Below are positions 16,412 through 25,773 of a DNA stretch of 43,493 bases, in pieces. Under the pieces are notes generated by a model, which saw only the letters and a program-made list of their open reading frames with translations, had not been told where the DNA came from and did not search any database. The DNA is from Conchiformibius sp. (lineage in GTDB: Bacteria; Pseudomonadota; Gammaproteobacteria; Burkholderiales; Neisseriaceae): NCBI GenBank assembly GCA_029984035.1, contig JASBYJ010000012.1, positions 1 to 43,493 on the forward strand, in the 5' to 3' direction. Made by a program: the position numbers and the translations under genes. The first letter of the stretch is position 1, and each line of letters begins with the position of its first letter.

Positions 16412-18739
16412 ATGTCGAAAAATCTGCTTATTGTAGAATCCCCCAACAAAATCAAGTCCATCAAAAAATATCTGGGTAGCGATTTTGAAGTGCTTGCCTC
16501 GTTCGGTCATGTGCGCGACCTGATTCCCAAAAACGGCGCAGTAGACCCCGACAACAATTTCGCCATGAAATATCAGGTGGACAGCAAAAGCAGCAAACAC
16601 GTTGATGCTATCGTGTCGGCCGCCAAAGAAGCGCAAACCGTTTACCTTGCCACCGACCCGGATAGGGAAGGCGAAGCGATTTCGTGGCACATTTACGAAA
16701 TTCTCAAATCCAAACGCGGCTTGAAAGACATCGACAGCAAAATCCGCCGCGTCGTATTTCACGAAGTGACCCCCAAAGGCGTTACCGAAGCCATCAACCA
16801 CCCGCGCGGCTTGGACATGAATCTGGTGGATGCGCAACAAACGCGCCGCGCCTTGGATTATTTGGTGGGTTTCAATCTTTCGCCGTTATTGTGGAAAAAA
16901 ATCCGCCGCGGCTTGAGTGCCGGACGCGTGCAAAGCCCCGCATTGCGTCTGATTTGCGAACGGGAGAACGAAATCCGTGCGTTTGAAACACAGGAATATT
17001 GGAGTATCCATTTAGACAGCCACAAAGGGCGCACCCACTTTTCCGCCAAGTTGCACCAATGGCAGGGCAACAAACTGGAACAGTTCTCACTGCCCAACGA
17101 AGCCGTTCAGGCAGCCGTTTTGTCGGCATTGCAAGGCAAAACCGCACAAGTGGCCGAAGTCAATAAGAAAAAAGCCACCCGCAAGCCCGCCGCACCTTAT
17201 ACCACGTCCACCATGCAACAAGATGCCGTGCGCAAACTCGGCTTCACCACCGACCGCACCATGCGTACGGCGCAACAGCTTTTTGAAGGCATTGATGTCG
17301 GACAAGGCGCAGTGGGCCTGATTACCTATATGCGTACCGACAGCGTTACCTTGTCGCAAGATGCGCTCACCGAAATCCGCCATTACATTGAAAACAAAAT
17401 CGGCACCGACTTTCTGCCCAAATCCCCGCGTATCTACAAAACCAAATCCAAAAACGCCCAAGAAGCCCACGAAGCCGTGCGCCCCACTTCCGTTTACCGC
17501 ACACCCGAGCAGGTCAAACCCTTTCTCTCTCCCGACCAATTCAAACTCTACCAAATGATTTGGCAGCGCAGCGTTGCCTGTCAGATGGCAGAAGCCAGAT
17601 TCGATGCCACCACTGTGGACATTGCGGTAGGCGAAGGTATTTTCCGTGCCACAGGCCAAGTGCTGACTTTCGCAGGCTTTCTGAATGTCTATCAAGAAGG
17701 CTCGGACGAAGACGGACACAGCGAAGACGAAGACAACAAAAAGCTGCCTGAAATGTCCGTAGGCGATACGCTGCCGGTAGACCGGCTTTACGGCGAACAA
17801 CACTTCACCCAAGCACCTCCGCGATTTAACGAAGCTACTTTGGTGAAAGCATTGGAAGAATTCGGCATCGGCCGGCCGTCCACTTATGCCAGCATCATCA
17901 AAACACTGAAAGACCGCGAATACGTTACCGTTGAACAACGCCGTTTCCAGCCCACCGACACGGGCGAAATCGTCAACAAATTCCTCACCGAACATTTTAC
18001 CCAATACGTTGATTACGACTTCACCGCCAAACTTGAAGACCAACTTGACGACATAGCCAACGGCAAACGGCAATGGATACCCGTAATGGGCAAATTCTGG
18101 GAAGGTTTCTCCAAACAAGTGCAAGAAAAAGAAGGAATCGAACGCGCCAAATTTACCACCGAACAATTGGACGAAACCTGTCCGAAATGCGGACAGCACC
18201 AACTGCAAACCAAGTTCGGCAAAATGGGCCGCTTCATCGCATGCGCAGGCTATCCCGAATGCAACTACACCCGCAACATCAACGAAACCGCCGAACAAGC
18301 CGCCGAACGTATTTCCCAAGCCGAAGCCGAACAAGCCGAATTGGACGGACGCGCTTGTCCCAAATGCGGCGGGCGTCTGCTCTATAAACAGGCACGCAGC
18401 GGCGGGCGCAAGTTTATCGGTTGCGCCAACTATCCCAAATGCAAACACGTTGAATCGCTGGAACCCATAGTCAGCAGCGGCGTATCCTGCCCCCAATGTA
18501 AAAAAGGCGAGCTGATAGAACGCAAATCACGCTACGGCAAAGTATTTTACAGCTGCAGCACCTACCCCGACTGCAATTACGCCACATGGAACCCGCCCAC
18601 AGCCGAAAGCTGCCCCAGCTGCCGATGGCCGGTACTCACCATTAAAACCACCAAACGCTGGGGCGTAGAAAAAGTCTGCCCCCAAAAAGAATGCGGTTGG
18701 AAAGAACAAATCGAACCGCCCGCACCGAAAGAGAAATAA
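16412..18739 (+). CDS. topA: DNA topoisomerase I
   Basis: 775 residues, type IA enzyme that relaxes negative supercoils. The TOPRIM domain begins LLIVESPNKIKSI and carries the metal-binding ATDPDREGEAI (about 73-83). The active-site tyrosine is Tyr306 in GLITYMRTDS. Four C-terminal zinc ribbons follow from about residue 590: three with paired CPxC and C-x4-C groups ending in AGYPECNY, ANYPKCKH and STYPDCNY, and a fourth ending PQKECGWK. Length fits Neisseria TopA. A DUS-pair terminator follows. Confidence 0.97.
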   Translation: MSKNLLIVESPNKIKSIKKYLGSDFEVLASFGHVRDLIPKNGAVDPDNNFAMKYQVDSKSSKHVDAIVSAAKEAQTVYLATDPDREGEAISWHIYEILKSKRGLKDIDSKIRRVVFHEVTPKGVTEAINHPRGLDMNLVDAQQTRRALDYLVGFNLSPLLWKKIRRGLSAGRVQSPALRLICERENEIRAFETQEYWSIHLDSHKGRTHFSAKLHQWQGNKLEQFSLPNEAVQAAVLSALQGKTAQVAEVNKKKATRKPAAPYTTSTMQQDAVRKLGFTTDRTMRTAQQLFEGIDVGQGAVGLITYMRTDSVTLSQDALTEIRHYIENKIGTDFLPKSPRIYKTKSKNAQEAHEAVRPTSVYRTPEQVKPFLSPDQFKLYQMIWQRSVACQMAEARFDATTVDIAVGEGIFRATGQVLTFAGFLNVYQEGSDEDGHSEDEDNKKLPEMSVGDTLPVDRLYGEQHFTQAPPRFNEATLVKALEEFGIGRPSTYASIIKTLKDREYVTVEQRRFQPTDTGEIVNKFLTEHFTQYVDYDFTAKLEDQLDDIANGKRQWIPVMGKFWEGFSKQVQEKEGIERAKFTTEQLDETCPKCGQHQLQTKFGKMGRFIACAGYPECNYTRNINETAEQAAERISQAEAEQAELDGRACPKCGGRLLYKQARSGGRKFIGCANYPKCKHVESLEPIVSSGVSCPQCKKGELIERKSRYGKVFYSCSTYPDCNYATWNPPTAESCPSCRWPVLTIKTTKRWGVEKVCPQKECGWKEQIEPPAPKEK

Positions 18740-18742
18740 CAC

Positions 18743-18772
18743 AAGGCTGCCTGAAAATCTTCAGGCAGCCTT
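18743..18772 (+). terminator. DUS-pair terminator of topA
   Basis: AAGGCTGCCTGAA and TTCAGGCAGCCTT make a 13-base-pair stem with a four-base loop, followed by TTTTG, directly after the topA stop. Confidence 0.88.
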
Positions 18773-18891
18773 TTGAAACCATATGCCCATACAAAACACT
18801 TCGCACTACTATGTTAATTTTACAGTTTATTTTTTAAATAAAAATATTAAAACCATTACGCGAAGCGCACAGACTACGATAAAACAAGACA

Positions 18892-19033
18892 CTGTTTTCA
18901 AATAAGATTGATGCCACAATATGATTTAATAAAATACATATTTTTCAAAAGTTTATTGAAAATTTCCATTAAAATAAAACGTTTTTAAACAATCCGTTTA
19001 TAGTCATATCAACCAAATCTTGCGACACGGCCT
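18892..19033. repeat. Dispersed imperfect repeat, copy B
   Basis: 142 bases matching copy A (8897-9038) with scattered substitutions and equal overall length. Its right end overlaps the last codons and stop of the gene remnant on the minus strand. Confidence 0.75.
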
Positions 19034-19333
19034 GAAACATACAAAGTGTCTTCTTTAACCTGAATAACCGAAATAACATGGCCGCTGCACAATATTCTCT
19101 TTCCGTTTTCAAGGAAAATAGTGCCAAAGTATCCGTAGAATCATAATGATATTGATGATTTTAAACTGTTGGACTTGCGCCGCGCGACAAGATTTGACTG
19201 CTTATCCACATCTTATCGCCATTATTCTTATCGGAAACATATGTCTCATTAGCATACAATATGGCTTCTCTTGCCTCATTATCCTGACTCAATCTTTCAG
19301 GCAGCCCAAACAAACTTTTCTTAAGGAATCCCG
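19009..19333 (-). pseudogene. Probable decayed gene remnant
   Basis: Two minus-strand open stretches in different frames sit end to end. The upstream one (about 19333 to 19161) reads through NEAREAILYANETYVSDKN and ISSQILSRGASPTV to a TAA. The downstream one (19140 to 19009) reads FYGYFGTIFLENGKRIL, then HVISVIQVKEDTLYVSGR, to a TGA. Both have protein-like composition, and a frameshift between them would explain the break. I do not recognise the family. The start lies under or beyond the pirin start. It could also be chance open sequence. Confidence 0.35.
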
Positions 19334-20218
19334 ATGAGTATCGATAAATTCACGTCTAAAAACAAAAATGTAGGCGGAGTTACTGTTGCCCGCCTACTGC
19401 CGCAGGCAAAACGGCGCACCATCGGTGCATGGTGCTTTCTCGATCACGTCCGTTTTGACGATAATGATGCAAGTATGCAAGTCGGGGCGCATCCCCATAC
19501 CAATCTGCAAACATTCACATGGATGCTCGCAGGCGAAATCCGACATCAAGACAGCCTTGGCCATCACCAACTGATTCGCCCCGGGCAAGTCAATTTGATG
19601 ACAGCGGGCACGGGGGACACACACGGTATCAGCCACACCGAACACACTCCCGAAGGCGTGCAACGATTACACGCCGTGCAATTGTGGATTGCCTTACCCG
19701 CTTCACAAAATATCCCGCCATCATTCCACCATTACCCAAAGCTGCCCGAATGGTCGGAAAATGGTATCGATTATATTCTGACGACAGGCAGCTATGGCGG
19801 ATACACCGCTCCTACCTTGCAATACAGCCCGTTGGTAGGCGTCGACATCCGTATCCGGAACACACAAACCTTCAACATTCCCGTTCTCCCTAATTGGGAG
19901 TATGGGTTATTGGTAATTTCAGGCAGCCTGAAAACCGAAGACGGTATCCGCTACGGAACAGACGAACTGGCAGTATTGACCGACTGCACCAGTAATGAAC
20001 AACCAGTCCGTATCCACGCCGAAGCAGGGACACATTTAATGCTGTTAGGCGGAGAACCCTTGCAACAGCCTGTATTCATGTGGTGGAACTTTATTGGCGA
20101 CAGCCGCGACACTTTGCGCCGTGCCGTTGCCGATTGGAACAGCGGGCATCCCCGCTTTGGTAAAATCGATTTGTCGGGCACGACATTACAACGCATACCT
20201 GCTCCCGAAATGCCTTGA
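19334..20218 (+). CDS. Pirin family protein
   Basis: 294 residues, two cupin domains. The metal ligands expected from pirin are present: His53 and His55 in GAHPHTNLQTFTW, and His101 and Glu103 in GISHTEHTPEG. The last domain ends with LGGEPLQQPVFMWWNFIGDS, a well-kept family signature. Some bacterial pirins have quercetinase activity or bind metabolic enzymes; the role here is unknown. AAGGA lies 6-7 bases before the ATG. It stands alone, with a palindromic DUS inside the gene (19918-19932). Confidence 0.92.
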   Translation: MSIDKFTSKNKNVGGVTVARLLPQAKRRTIGAWCFLDHVRFDDNDASMQVGAHPHTNLQTFTWMLAGEIRHQDSLGHHQLIRPGQVNLMTAGTGDTHGISHTEHTPEGVQRLHAVQLWIALPASQNIPPSFHHYPKLPEWSENGIDYILTTGSYGGYTAPTLQYSPLVGVDIRIRNTQTFNIPVLPNWEYGLLVISGSLKTEDGIRYGTDELAVLTDCTSNEQPVRIHAEAGTHLMLLGGEPLQQPVFMWWNFIGDSRDTLRRAVADWNSGHPRFGKIDLSGTTLQRIPAPEMP

Positions 20219-20650
20219 TAACGTCATTTACCAACCTGCCAATCATTACTAATCTGGCAAATCCCTACCAAGATTGGCTCAACAACTAATTTGCCGGGAA
20301 TATAGTGTCTGTGTTTTATCTACACTATTCACACTGCGAACAATACACCGACACTTAAAATTGCGAATCAATCCATGGCCTTTTTAATACTTGTATTCAA
20401 CAAAGCCGATTGGAAAAGCGTTATAAGAAAATCAATACCTTCACTTTTAAGAACCCAACTGAAAATTTCTGCATTATGATTTAAAAAATGATTATGAAAA
20501 CTGCAAAACTCACATAATGAAAAAATTACGCTATTTTTATTTCGTCTTATAAAAAAATATACGGATACAAAATATATTTTGTATCCGTATGTTAATTATC
20601 GATTATATTATCCAAAAACTTTTCGGATAATCTTTTAGATGGTAACAGAT
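20219..20650. other. Intergenic region pirin-rpmA
   Basis: 432 A/T-rich bases between convergent genes. The only clear element is the rpmA terminator palindrome at 20559-20590. No gene seen. Confidence 0.6.
20551..20590 (-). terminator. Terminator of rplU-rpmA
   Basis: A perfect 32-base palindrome (20559-20590, 16-base arms beginning ATACGGATACAAAATA) is followed on the minus strand by a run of seven T residues. It lies about 60 bases after the rpmA stop and is a textbook intrinsic terminator. Confidence 0.9.
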
Positions 20651-20920
20651 TTAGTTTTCACCTGTATAAGGACGAACACTAACTGTTTTACGGTTCAAGC
20701 GGCCTTTAACGGCGAATTCGACATAGCCGTCCACTTTAGCAAACAAAGTGTGGTCTTTACCCATACCCACATTGTCGCCTGCATGGAATTTGGTACCGCG
20801 TTGGCGAACGATAATGGAACCTGCGGGAATCAACTCGTTACCATAAGCTTTCACGCCCAAACGTTTGGCTTCCGAATCGCGACCGTTGCGGGTACTGCCG
20901 CCTGCTTTTTTACTTGCCAT
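20651..20920 (-). CDS. rpmA: 50S ribosomal protein L27
   Basis: 89 residues beginning MASKKAGGSTRNGRDSEAKR, which carries the flexible N-terminal tail that reaches towards the peptidyl transferase centre. It ends RKTVSVRPYTGEN. It follows rplU by 19 bases in the usual rplU-rpmA operon. There is no N-terminal extension of the Firmicutes type. The obgE gene, often next, is absent. Confidence 0.97.
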   Translation of the reverse strand: MASKKAGGSTRNGRDSEAKRLGVKAYGNELIPAGSIIVRQRGTKFHAGDNVGMGKDHTLFAKVDGYVEFAVKGRLNRKTVSVRPYTGEN

Positions 20921-20939
20921 TTTTCAATACTCCTAAAAA

Positions 20940-21248
20940 TTAAGCGATTGCCACGATTTCAATTTGGGTGAAATTTTGACGGTGGCCTTGTCGTTTTTGG
21001 TAGTGTTTGCGGCGGCGCATTTTAAAAATGCGGATTTTTTCGCCACGCCCGTGAGCCACTACTTTTGCTACAACTTTTGCACCTGCTACAGTGGGATTGC
21101 CCACTTGAACTTTATCTCCATCAGCAATCATCAAAACTTCAGTCAGTTCGATTTGGCTGTCGAGTTCGGCAGGTATCTGTTCTACTTTCAATTTTTCGCC
21201 AACGGAAACTTTGTATTGTTTACCGCCGGTTTTTACGACCGCGTACAT
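20940..21248 (-). CDS. rplU: 50S ribosomal protein L21
   Basis: 102 residues from ATG 21248 (MYAVVKTGGKQYKV), chosen over an in-frame start four codons upstream because GGAG lies 6 bases before it and the protein then has the usual L21 start. It contains KRRRRKHYQKRQGHRQ-like basic sequence near the C-terminus (MRRRKHYQKRQGHRQNFTQI), which contacts 23S rRNA. First gene of the rplU-rpmA operon. Confidence 0.96.
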   Translation of the reverse strand: MYAVVKTGGKQYKVSVGEKLKVEQIPAELDSQIELTEVLMIADGDKVQVGNPTVAGAKVVAKVVAHGRGEKIRIFKMRRRKHYQKRQGHRQNFTQIEIVAIA

Positions 21249-21307
21249 ACTCAACTCCATAAAGGATTGGATTCAAAAAATCTCACGCCCCATGCGTGAA
21301 ACGTGTA

Positions 21308-21336
21308 ATTATGGCAGTATTGGTTTGTTTTGTCAA
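21308..21336 (-). promoter_or_regulatory. Sigma-70 promoter of rplU-rpmA
   Basis: On the minus strand TTGACA (21336-21331) is a perfect -35, followed by 17 bases and CATAAT (21313-21308), five of six for the -10. The predicted transcript starts near 21301, giving a leader of about 53 bases. Confidence 0.85.
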
Positions 21337-21414
21337 AACAATCTCAACACGACTTCATAACACATCTACACTACACTCATGAATGGTTTCATCCATGCCA
21401 AAAGCGGTTTGACA

Positions 21415-21455
21415 AAGGCTGCCTGAAAATCTTGACGCATATTTCAGACAGCCTT
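21415..21455 (-). terminator. Imperfect DUS-pair hairpin after ftsX
   Basis: AAGGCTGCCTGAAA and TTTCAGACAGCCTT (one mismatch in the right DUS) with a 13-base loop, just after the ftsX stop. Confidence 0.65.
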
Positions 21456-21468
21456 GTATAACGCACAT

Positions 21469-22383
21469 TTAGCGGTGGTTACCTGCAAATCCCTTCAAGT
21501 AACGCCCTACCGCAAACCACGCACCAACGGCACCCAATGATACAACTATGGCGATAACCGCGATCATCTCCCATGAATGGAAACCGCGCCATTGCAAATA
21601 CAATCCGTAAGGCTTAAATACATCACCGACCTGCTGCTGGACACGCAACATCAACTGGTGGCACAAAATCATACTCACCAATCCCGCCACTAAGCTTTGC
21701 AAGGTTGCCTGGTACAAGAAAGGACGGCGTACAAACGATGAAGGAGCGCCCAATAAGCGGGTAATTTCAATTTCTGCCTTATGGCTGAGAATCTGAAGAC
21801 GAACGGTGTTATGCACGACCAGAAGAAAGGTTAAAGCAAAAGTAATGGCCAAAAACCAAAACACATTGCCAAGCAATTTATTGAATTGATAAAGCGTTTG
21901 CATCCATTCTTTATCCAGCGCACTGCTCTCGACCATGGGATAGGCAGCCAATTCCCGTTGCAAGTTACCGATTACATCGGGATTATTTTCTTTGGGCGTG
22001 ACCACAAAAGAATCGGGCAGGGGATTTTCATCCAGCATATGGATAATGTTTTGCTCCCCCATGGCTTGCTGCATTTCGCTTAAACCCTCGTCCTTTCCAA
22101 TAAAACGGATGCTTTCGACACGCGGGTCTGCTTTGAGCAATTGACGCACCCTCTCATAATCGGACTCAGTCGCTACGGTTTCCATATATAGGGTAATCTG
22201 CGGCACTTCGCTCAGTTTGTCCAAAACTGTTTTGCTGCTCTGAAGCCCCAAATACAGCGCCAAAGGCAATGTCATAGAAACTGCCAGCATTAATAATATC
22301 AACAGATTACCCAAAGGCTGCCTGAAGAAATCAGAAACGGCACGTCGCAAACTGTCTAAATGCAAAGAAAGATAATGATTCAT
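21469..22383 (-). CDS. ftsX: Cell division protein FtsX
   Basis: 304 residues with four membrane segments: one near residues 25-45 (LLILLMLAVSMTLPLALYLG), three after 170. A periplasmic domain of about 120 residues lies between the first and second. FtsX forms the membrane part of FtsEX and controls cell-wall hydrolases at the septum. Its start overlaps the ftsE stop by four bases (ATGA), indicating translational coupling. Confidence 0.95.
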   Translation of the reverse strand: MNHYLSLHLDSLRRAVSDFFRQPLGNLLILLMLAVSMTLPLALYLGLQSSKTVLDKLSEVPQITLYMETVATESDYERVRQLLKADPRVESIRFIGKDEGLSEMQQAMGEQNIIHMLDENPLPDSFVVTPKENNPDVIGNLQRELAAYPMVESSALDKEWMQTLYQFNKLLGNVFWFLAITFALTFLLVVHNTVRLQILSHKAEIEITRLLGAPSSFVRRPFLYQATLQSLVAGLVSMILCHQLMLRVQQQVGDVFKPYGLYLQWRGFHSWEMIAVIAIVVSLGAVGAWFAVGRYLKGFAGNHR

Positions 22384-23033
22384 GCGGCAAATCTCCCTTT
22401 TTGCAAACGGATGATACGGTGCCCATAGTCAGCCATTAGGGTCTCATCATGTGCAGCCACTACAACAGTTGTCCCTGCATTATGGAATGTTTTAAATAAT
22501 TCCATAATGTCCAAAGCATAAGCACGGTCTAAATTCGCAGAAGGCTCGTCTGCAATTAACAAACTCGGTTGGTGGACAACCGCACGCGCAATGCACAAAC
22601 GCTGCTGCTCCCCTCCAGACAAACCGCGAGGATCCGATTTTTCCCTACCGGCCAAACCGACTTTCTCGATTGCCATCCGTGCGCGCTTCTCTGCTTCTTT
22701 CCCATCATAGCCGATAATTCTCAATGGCAACAAAACGTTTTGCAGCACATTACGGTCAAACAGAATTTTATGGTCTTGAAATACAATGCCGATATGCTGG
22801 CGCAAATAGCACAACTGGTTATCGCTCAACCTGCCCAAATCATGGCCGTTAATTAGCACTTTACCTGAAGTAGGACGGGCAATGCCGGCAATCAGTTTTA
22901 AGATAGTTGATTTACCGGCTCCTGAATGGCCGGCAACAAAAATCATTTCTCCACGTCCTATGGCGAAACTAACATTATTCAAAGCCTGAAATCCACCAGG
23001 ATAACTTTTGGATACAGATTCAAAACGGATCAT
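22380..23033 (-). CDS. ftsE: Cell division ATPase FtsE
   Basis: 217 residues from ATG 23033 (MIRFESVSKSYPGG); an in-frame TTG three codons upstream is possible but less likely. Walker A is GHSGAGKST, the ABC signature LSGGEQQ and Walker B LLIADEPS. It powers FtsX at the divisome. No strong ribosome-binding site precedes the start. A 21-base palindromic DUS (centred near 23081) lies 38 bases upstream. Confidence 0.95.
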   Translation of the reverse strand: MIRFESVSKSYPGGFQALNNVSFAIGRGEMIFVAGHSGAGKSTILKLIAGIARPTSGKVLINGHDLGRLSDNQLCYLRQHIGIVFQDHKILFDRNVLQNVLLPLRIIGYDGKEAEKRARMAIEKVGLAGREKSDPRGLSGGEQQRLCIARAVVHQPSLLIADEPSANLDRAYALDIMELFKTFHNAGTTVVVAAHDETLMADYGHRIIRLQKGRFAA

Positions 23034-23246
23034 TGGTATCAATAAAAAAAATGGAAAGTGTCTGAATTATACTTTCAGGCAGCCTGAAAGTGTAAACATA
23101 CAATTAAATATTTGATAATTTAAGAGTAATATCGCATATCATATTGCAAATAACTATTCAAACATATCCTCTGATAGATTTAACCACATCAAAATACAAT
23201 CAATTAAAACCAGTCAAAGATAATAATGAATTGCATAAATAACAAA

Positions 23247-23275
23247 ACACCCAGGTATCAAAAATACCTGAGTGT
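23247..23275 (-). terminator. Terminator of the long ribosomal operon
   Basis: On the minus strand arms ACACTCAGGTAT and ATACCTGGGTGT form a 12-base-pair stem (one G-U pair) with a five-base loop, followed by TTTTG. It lies about 45 bases after the rplQ stop. Confidence 0.88.
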
Positions 23276-23318
23276 TTCATACCCATAGACTTAGTTGTTA
23301 TACTAAGTTACATGATAT

Positions 23319-23687
23319 TTATTCAGCAGAAGCTTTTTCTACCAATTCCACCAAAGCTAAAGGTGCATTGTCCCCTTTACGAAAACCACATTTCAAGATA
23401 CGGACATAACCACCATTTCGATTAGCAAAACGGTTACCCAAATCGTTAAACAGTTTAACCACTACATCACGATCACGAGTGCGGTTGAACGCCAAACGGC
23501 GACTAGCCAAAGAAGGCTTCTTACCTAAAGTAATCAAAGGTTCCACAACACGACGTAATTCTTTTGCCTTCGGTACAGTAGTAACAATACTTTCATGAGT
23601 CAAAAGAGAATTCGCCATATTGCGCAGCATAGCGGCACGATGGCTGCTGGTGCGGTTCAATTTGCGGTTACCATTGCGATGACGCAT
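23319..23687 (-). CDS. rplQ: 50S ribosomal protein L17
   Basis: 122 residues starting MRHRNGNRKLNRTSSHRAAM. L17 lies near the peptide exit tunnel. It is the last gene of the operon, 25 bases after rpoA. The C-terminus LALVELVEKASAE is typical of beta- and gammaproteobacteria. Confidence 0.97.
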   Translation of the reverse strand: MRHRNGNRKLNRTSSHRAAMLRNMANSLLTHESIVTTVPKAKELRRVVEPLITLGKKPSLASRRLAFNRTRDRDVVVKLFNDLGNRFANRNGGYVRILKCGFRKGDNAPLALVELVEKASAE

Positions 23688-23712
23688 AATTTTTATCCTT
23701 TAATATCTAAAC

Positions 23713-24699
23713 TTAAGGCTTTTCCAAACCTACTGGAGGCCAAGCTTCCAATTTGGATCCCAAGGTCAAGCCTTTAGATGCCAAAACTTCTTTAATCTCA
23801 TTTAAGGACTTACGGCCCAAATTAGGTGTTTTCAGAAGTTCTGTTTCCGTACGTTGAATTAAATCACCAATATAGTAGATATCTTCAGCTTTAAGGCAGT
23901 TTGCCGAACGAACTGTCAACTCCAAATCATCTACCGGCCTTAACAATACCGGATCAATCGGAGGTGCTTTTTCCTCCTCAACCTCAGCTGGTGTTCCTTC
24001 CAAATTGGCAAATACAAACATTTGATCTATCAATATCCGTGCAGCAGAACGAACCGCTTCCTCCGGATCAATTGAACCATTGGTTTCAATATCAAGAATC
24101 AAACTATCTAAGTCTGTACGCTGCTCCACGCGTGCAGCTTCAACATCAAAACTCACGCGGCTAATAGGAGAAAAACTCGCATCCAGTTGTATAGAGCCAA
24201 TCCGATTATGCTCTTTAGCTTGGCGGCGTCCAGAAACAGGCTGGTAACCGCGCCCCTGCTCGACTTTGACTTCCATTTCAATTGAGCCATTTTCAGCCAG
24301 ATGGCAAACAATATGCTCAGGATTGATAATTTCAACATCATGGGGCAAATCGAAATCAGCAGCAGTCACTACACCGGAACCTGATTTTTTTAAAGTTACC
24401 AATGCATCCGTACGACCACCTTGCAACTTGAATACGACTCCTTTTAAGTTCAAAAGAATATCTACAACATCCTCTCGAACGCCGTCTAAAGTAGAATACT
24501 CGTGCAGTACACCTGAAATACTCACTTCCGTAGGAGCAAAGCCGTTCATAGATGACAGTAAGATACGACGCAAAGCATTACCCAACGTATGAGCAAAACC
24601 GCGCTCAAACGGCTGCATAGATACCTTAGCACGTGTTGTAGATAAAATATCCACATCAATCTGGCGCGGTCTTAAAAATTCTGCAGTGATGTTTTGCAT
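23713..24699 (-). CDS. rpoA: RNA polymerase alpha subunit
   Basis: 328 residues. The N-terminal assembly domain runs to about 230 and includes FERGFAHTLGNALRRILLSS. After an acidic/Pro linker (EVEEEKAPPIDP) comes the C-terminal domain that contacts UP elements and activators (SANCLKAEDIYYIGDL and LLKTPNLGRKSLNEIKEVL). It lies between rpsD and rplQ, the usual alpha-operon order. Confidence 0.98.
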   Translation of the reverse strand: MQNITAEFLRPRQIDVDILSTTRAKVSMQPFERGFAHTLGNALRRILLSSMNGFAPTEVSISGVLHEYSTLDGVREDVVDILLNLKGVVFKLQGGRTDALVTLKKSGSGVVTAADFDLPHDVEIINPEHIVCHLAENGSIEMEVKVEQGRGYQPVSGRRQAKEHNRIGSIQLDASFSPISRVSFDVEAARVEQRTDLDSLILDIETNGSIDPEEAVRSAARILIDQMFVFANLEGTPAEVEEEKAPPIDPVLLRPVDDLELTVRSANCLKAEDIYYIGDLIQRTETELLKTPNLGRKSLNEIKEVLASKGLTLGSKLEAWPPVGLEKP

Positions 24700-24725
24700 T
24701 TAACTGCCCTTCACTTTAACCAATA

Positions 24726-25346
24726 TTATTTGGAATAGAACTCTACTACCAATTGCTCATTGATATCGCCATATAGCTCTGAACGATCAGGCACAGTCTT
24801 AAAAACACCTTCCAACTTAGCCGCATCAACAGAGACCCAAGAAGGCAAGCCAATCTGAGTAGCAAGATTCAACGCTTCTTGAATACGAACCTGTTTCTTA
24901 GCCTTGTCATGAATGGAAACAACATCACCAGCCTTCACTTGATAAGAAGGAATGTTCACAATCTGACCATTAACTGTAATAGCCTTATGTGATACTAGCT
25001 GTCGAGATTCTGCACGTGTAGAACCAAAACCCATACGATATACCACGTTATCAAGTCTGGATTCCAACAGCTGAAGCAATAACTCACCAGTCGAACCTCT
25101 ACGTCTCTCAGCCTCTGCAAAGTATCGGCGGAACTGACGCTCCAATACCCCGTAAATTCGACGTATTTTTTGCTTCTCTCTTAATTGCAAACCATAGTCT
25201 GACAATCTGGGCTTTTTCGCACCATGCTGACCCGGAGCTGATTCGAGTTTACATTTAGAATCTAAAGAGCGTCTTGCGCTTTTCAAGAATAAATCAGTGC
25301 CTTCTCGGCGAGCCAACTTACATTTAGGACCAATATATCGTGCCAT
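24726..25346 (-). CDS. rpsD: 30S ribosomal protein S4
   Basis: 206 residues from ATG 25346 (MARYIGPKCKLARREG), two codons after another in-frame ATG. It has the N-terminal basic region and an S4 RNA-binding domain at about 95-155 (LESRLDNVVYRMGF, HKAITVNGQIVNIPSY). In E. coli S4 represses the alpha operon through the rpsM leader; nothing in this sequence proves the same here. Confidence 0.97.
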   Translation of the reverse strand: MARYIGPKCKLARREGTDLFLKSARRSLDSKCKLESAPGQHGAKKPRLSDYGLQLREKQKIRRIYGVLERQFRRYFAEAERRRGSTGELLLQLLESRLDNVVYRMGFGSTRAESRQLVSHKAITVNGQIVNIPSYQVKAGDVVSIHDKAKKQVRIQEALNLATQIGLPSWVSVDAAKLEGVFKTVPDRSELYGDINEQLVVEFYSK

Positions 25347-25359
25347 GTTCAATCACTCC

Positions 25360-25755
25360 CTATACACGGCGTTTTTTAGACGGACGACAACCATTATGAG
25401 GCAATGGTGTAACATCAGTAATACTGGTAATTTTAAACCCCAATGCGTTAAGTGCACGAATAGAAGATTCACGACCAGGACCAGGACCTTTAATTCGCGC
25501 TTCCAAATTCTTTACACCATACTCTTGGGCAACTTTACCAGCAGCTTCCGCTGCAACCTGTGCAGCAAAAGGTGTACTTTTACGCGACCCCTTAAAACCA
25601 GCACCACCAGAGGTAGCCCAAGACAACGCATTGCCCTGACGGTCGGTAATAGTAATGATGGTATTATTAAAAGATGCATGAACATGCACAATACCTTCAC
25701 TCACGGTCTTGCGTACTTTTTTACGTACACGTGAGGCTGTGTTTGCTTTAGCCAT
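25360..25755 (-). CDS. rpsK: 30S ribosomal protein S11
   Basis: 131 residues. The conserved core IVHVHASFNNTIITITDRQG and GPGPGRESSIRAL is present, as is the C-terminal DVTPLPHNGCRPSKKRRV. S11 lies on the 30S platform and helps select start sites. It sits between rpsM and rpsD. Confidence 0.98.
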   Translation of the reverse strand: MAKANTASRVRKKVRKTVSEGIVHVHASFNNTIITITDRQGNALSWATSGGAGFKGSRKSTPFAAQVAAEAAGKVAQEYGVKNLEARIKGPGPGRESSIRALNALGFKITSITDVTPLPHNGCRPSKKRRV

Positions 25756-25773
25756 TTTACAATTCCTTACTTA

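Larger units (their letters stand above)
18740..19333. other. Intergenic region topA-pirin
   Basis: 594 bases. They hold the topA terminator, copy B of the 142-base repeat (18892-19033), and two adjacent minus-strand open stretches that look like remains of one gene (19009-19333). No intact gene is supported. Confidence 0.6.

Noticed and set aside
17087..18496. Long minus-strand ORF of 469 codons opposite topA
   Set aside because: It lies wholly inside topA, whose full set of catalytic and zinc motifs is intact. The antisense translation is Phe/Gly/Ala-rich, as expected of the complement of a biased coding frame.
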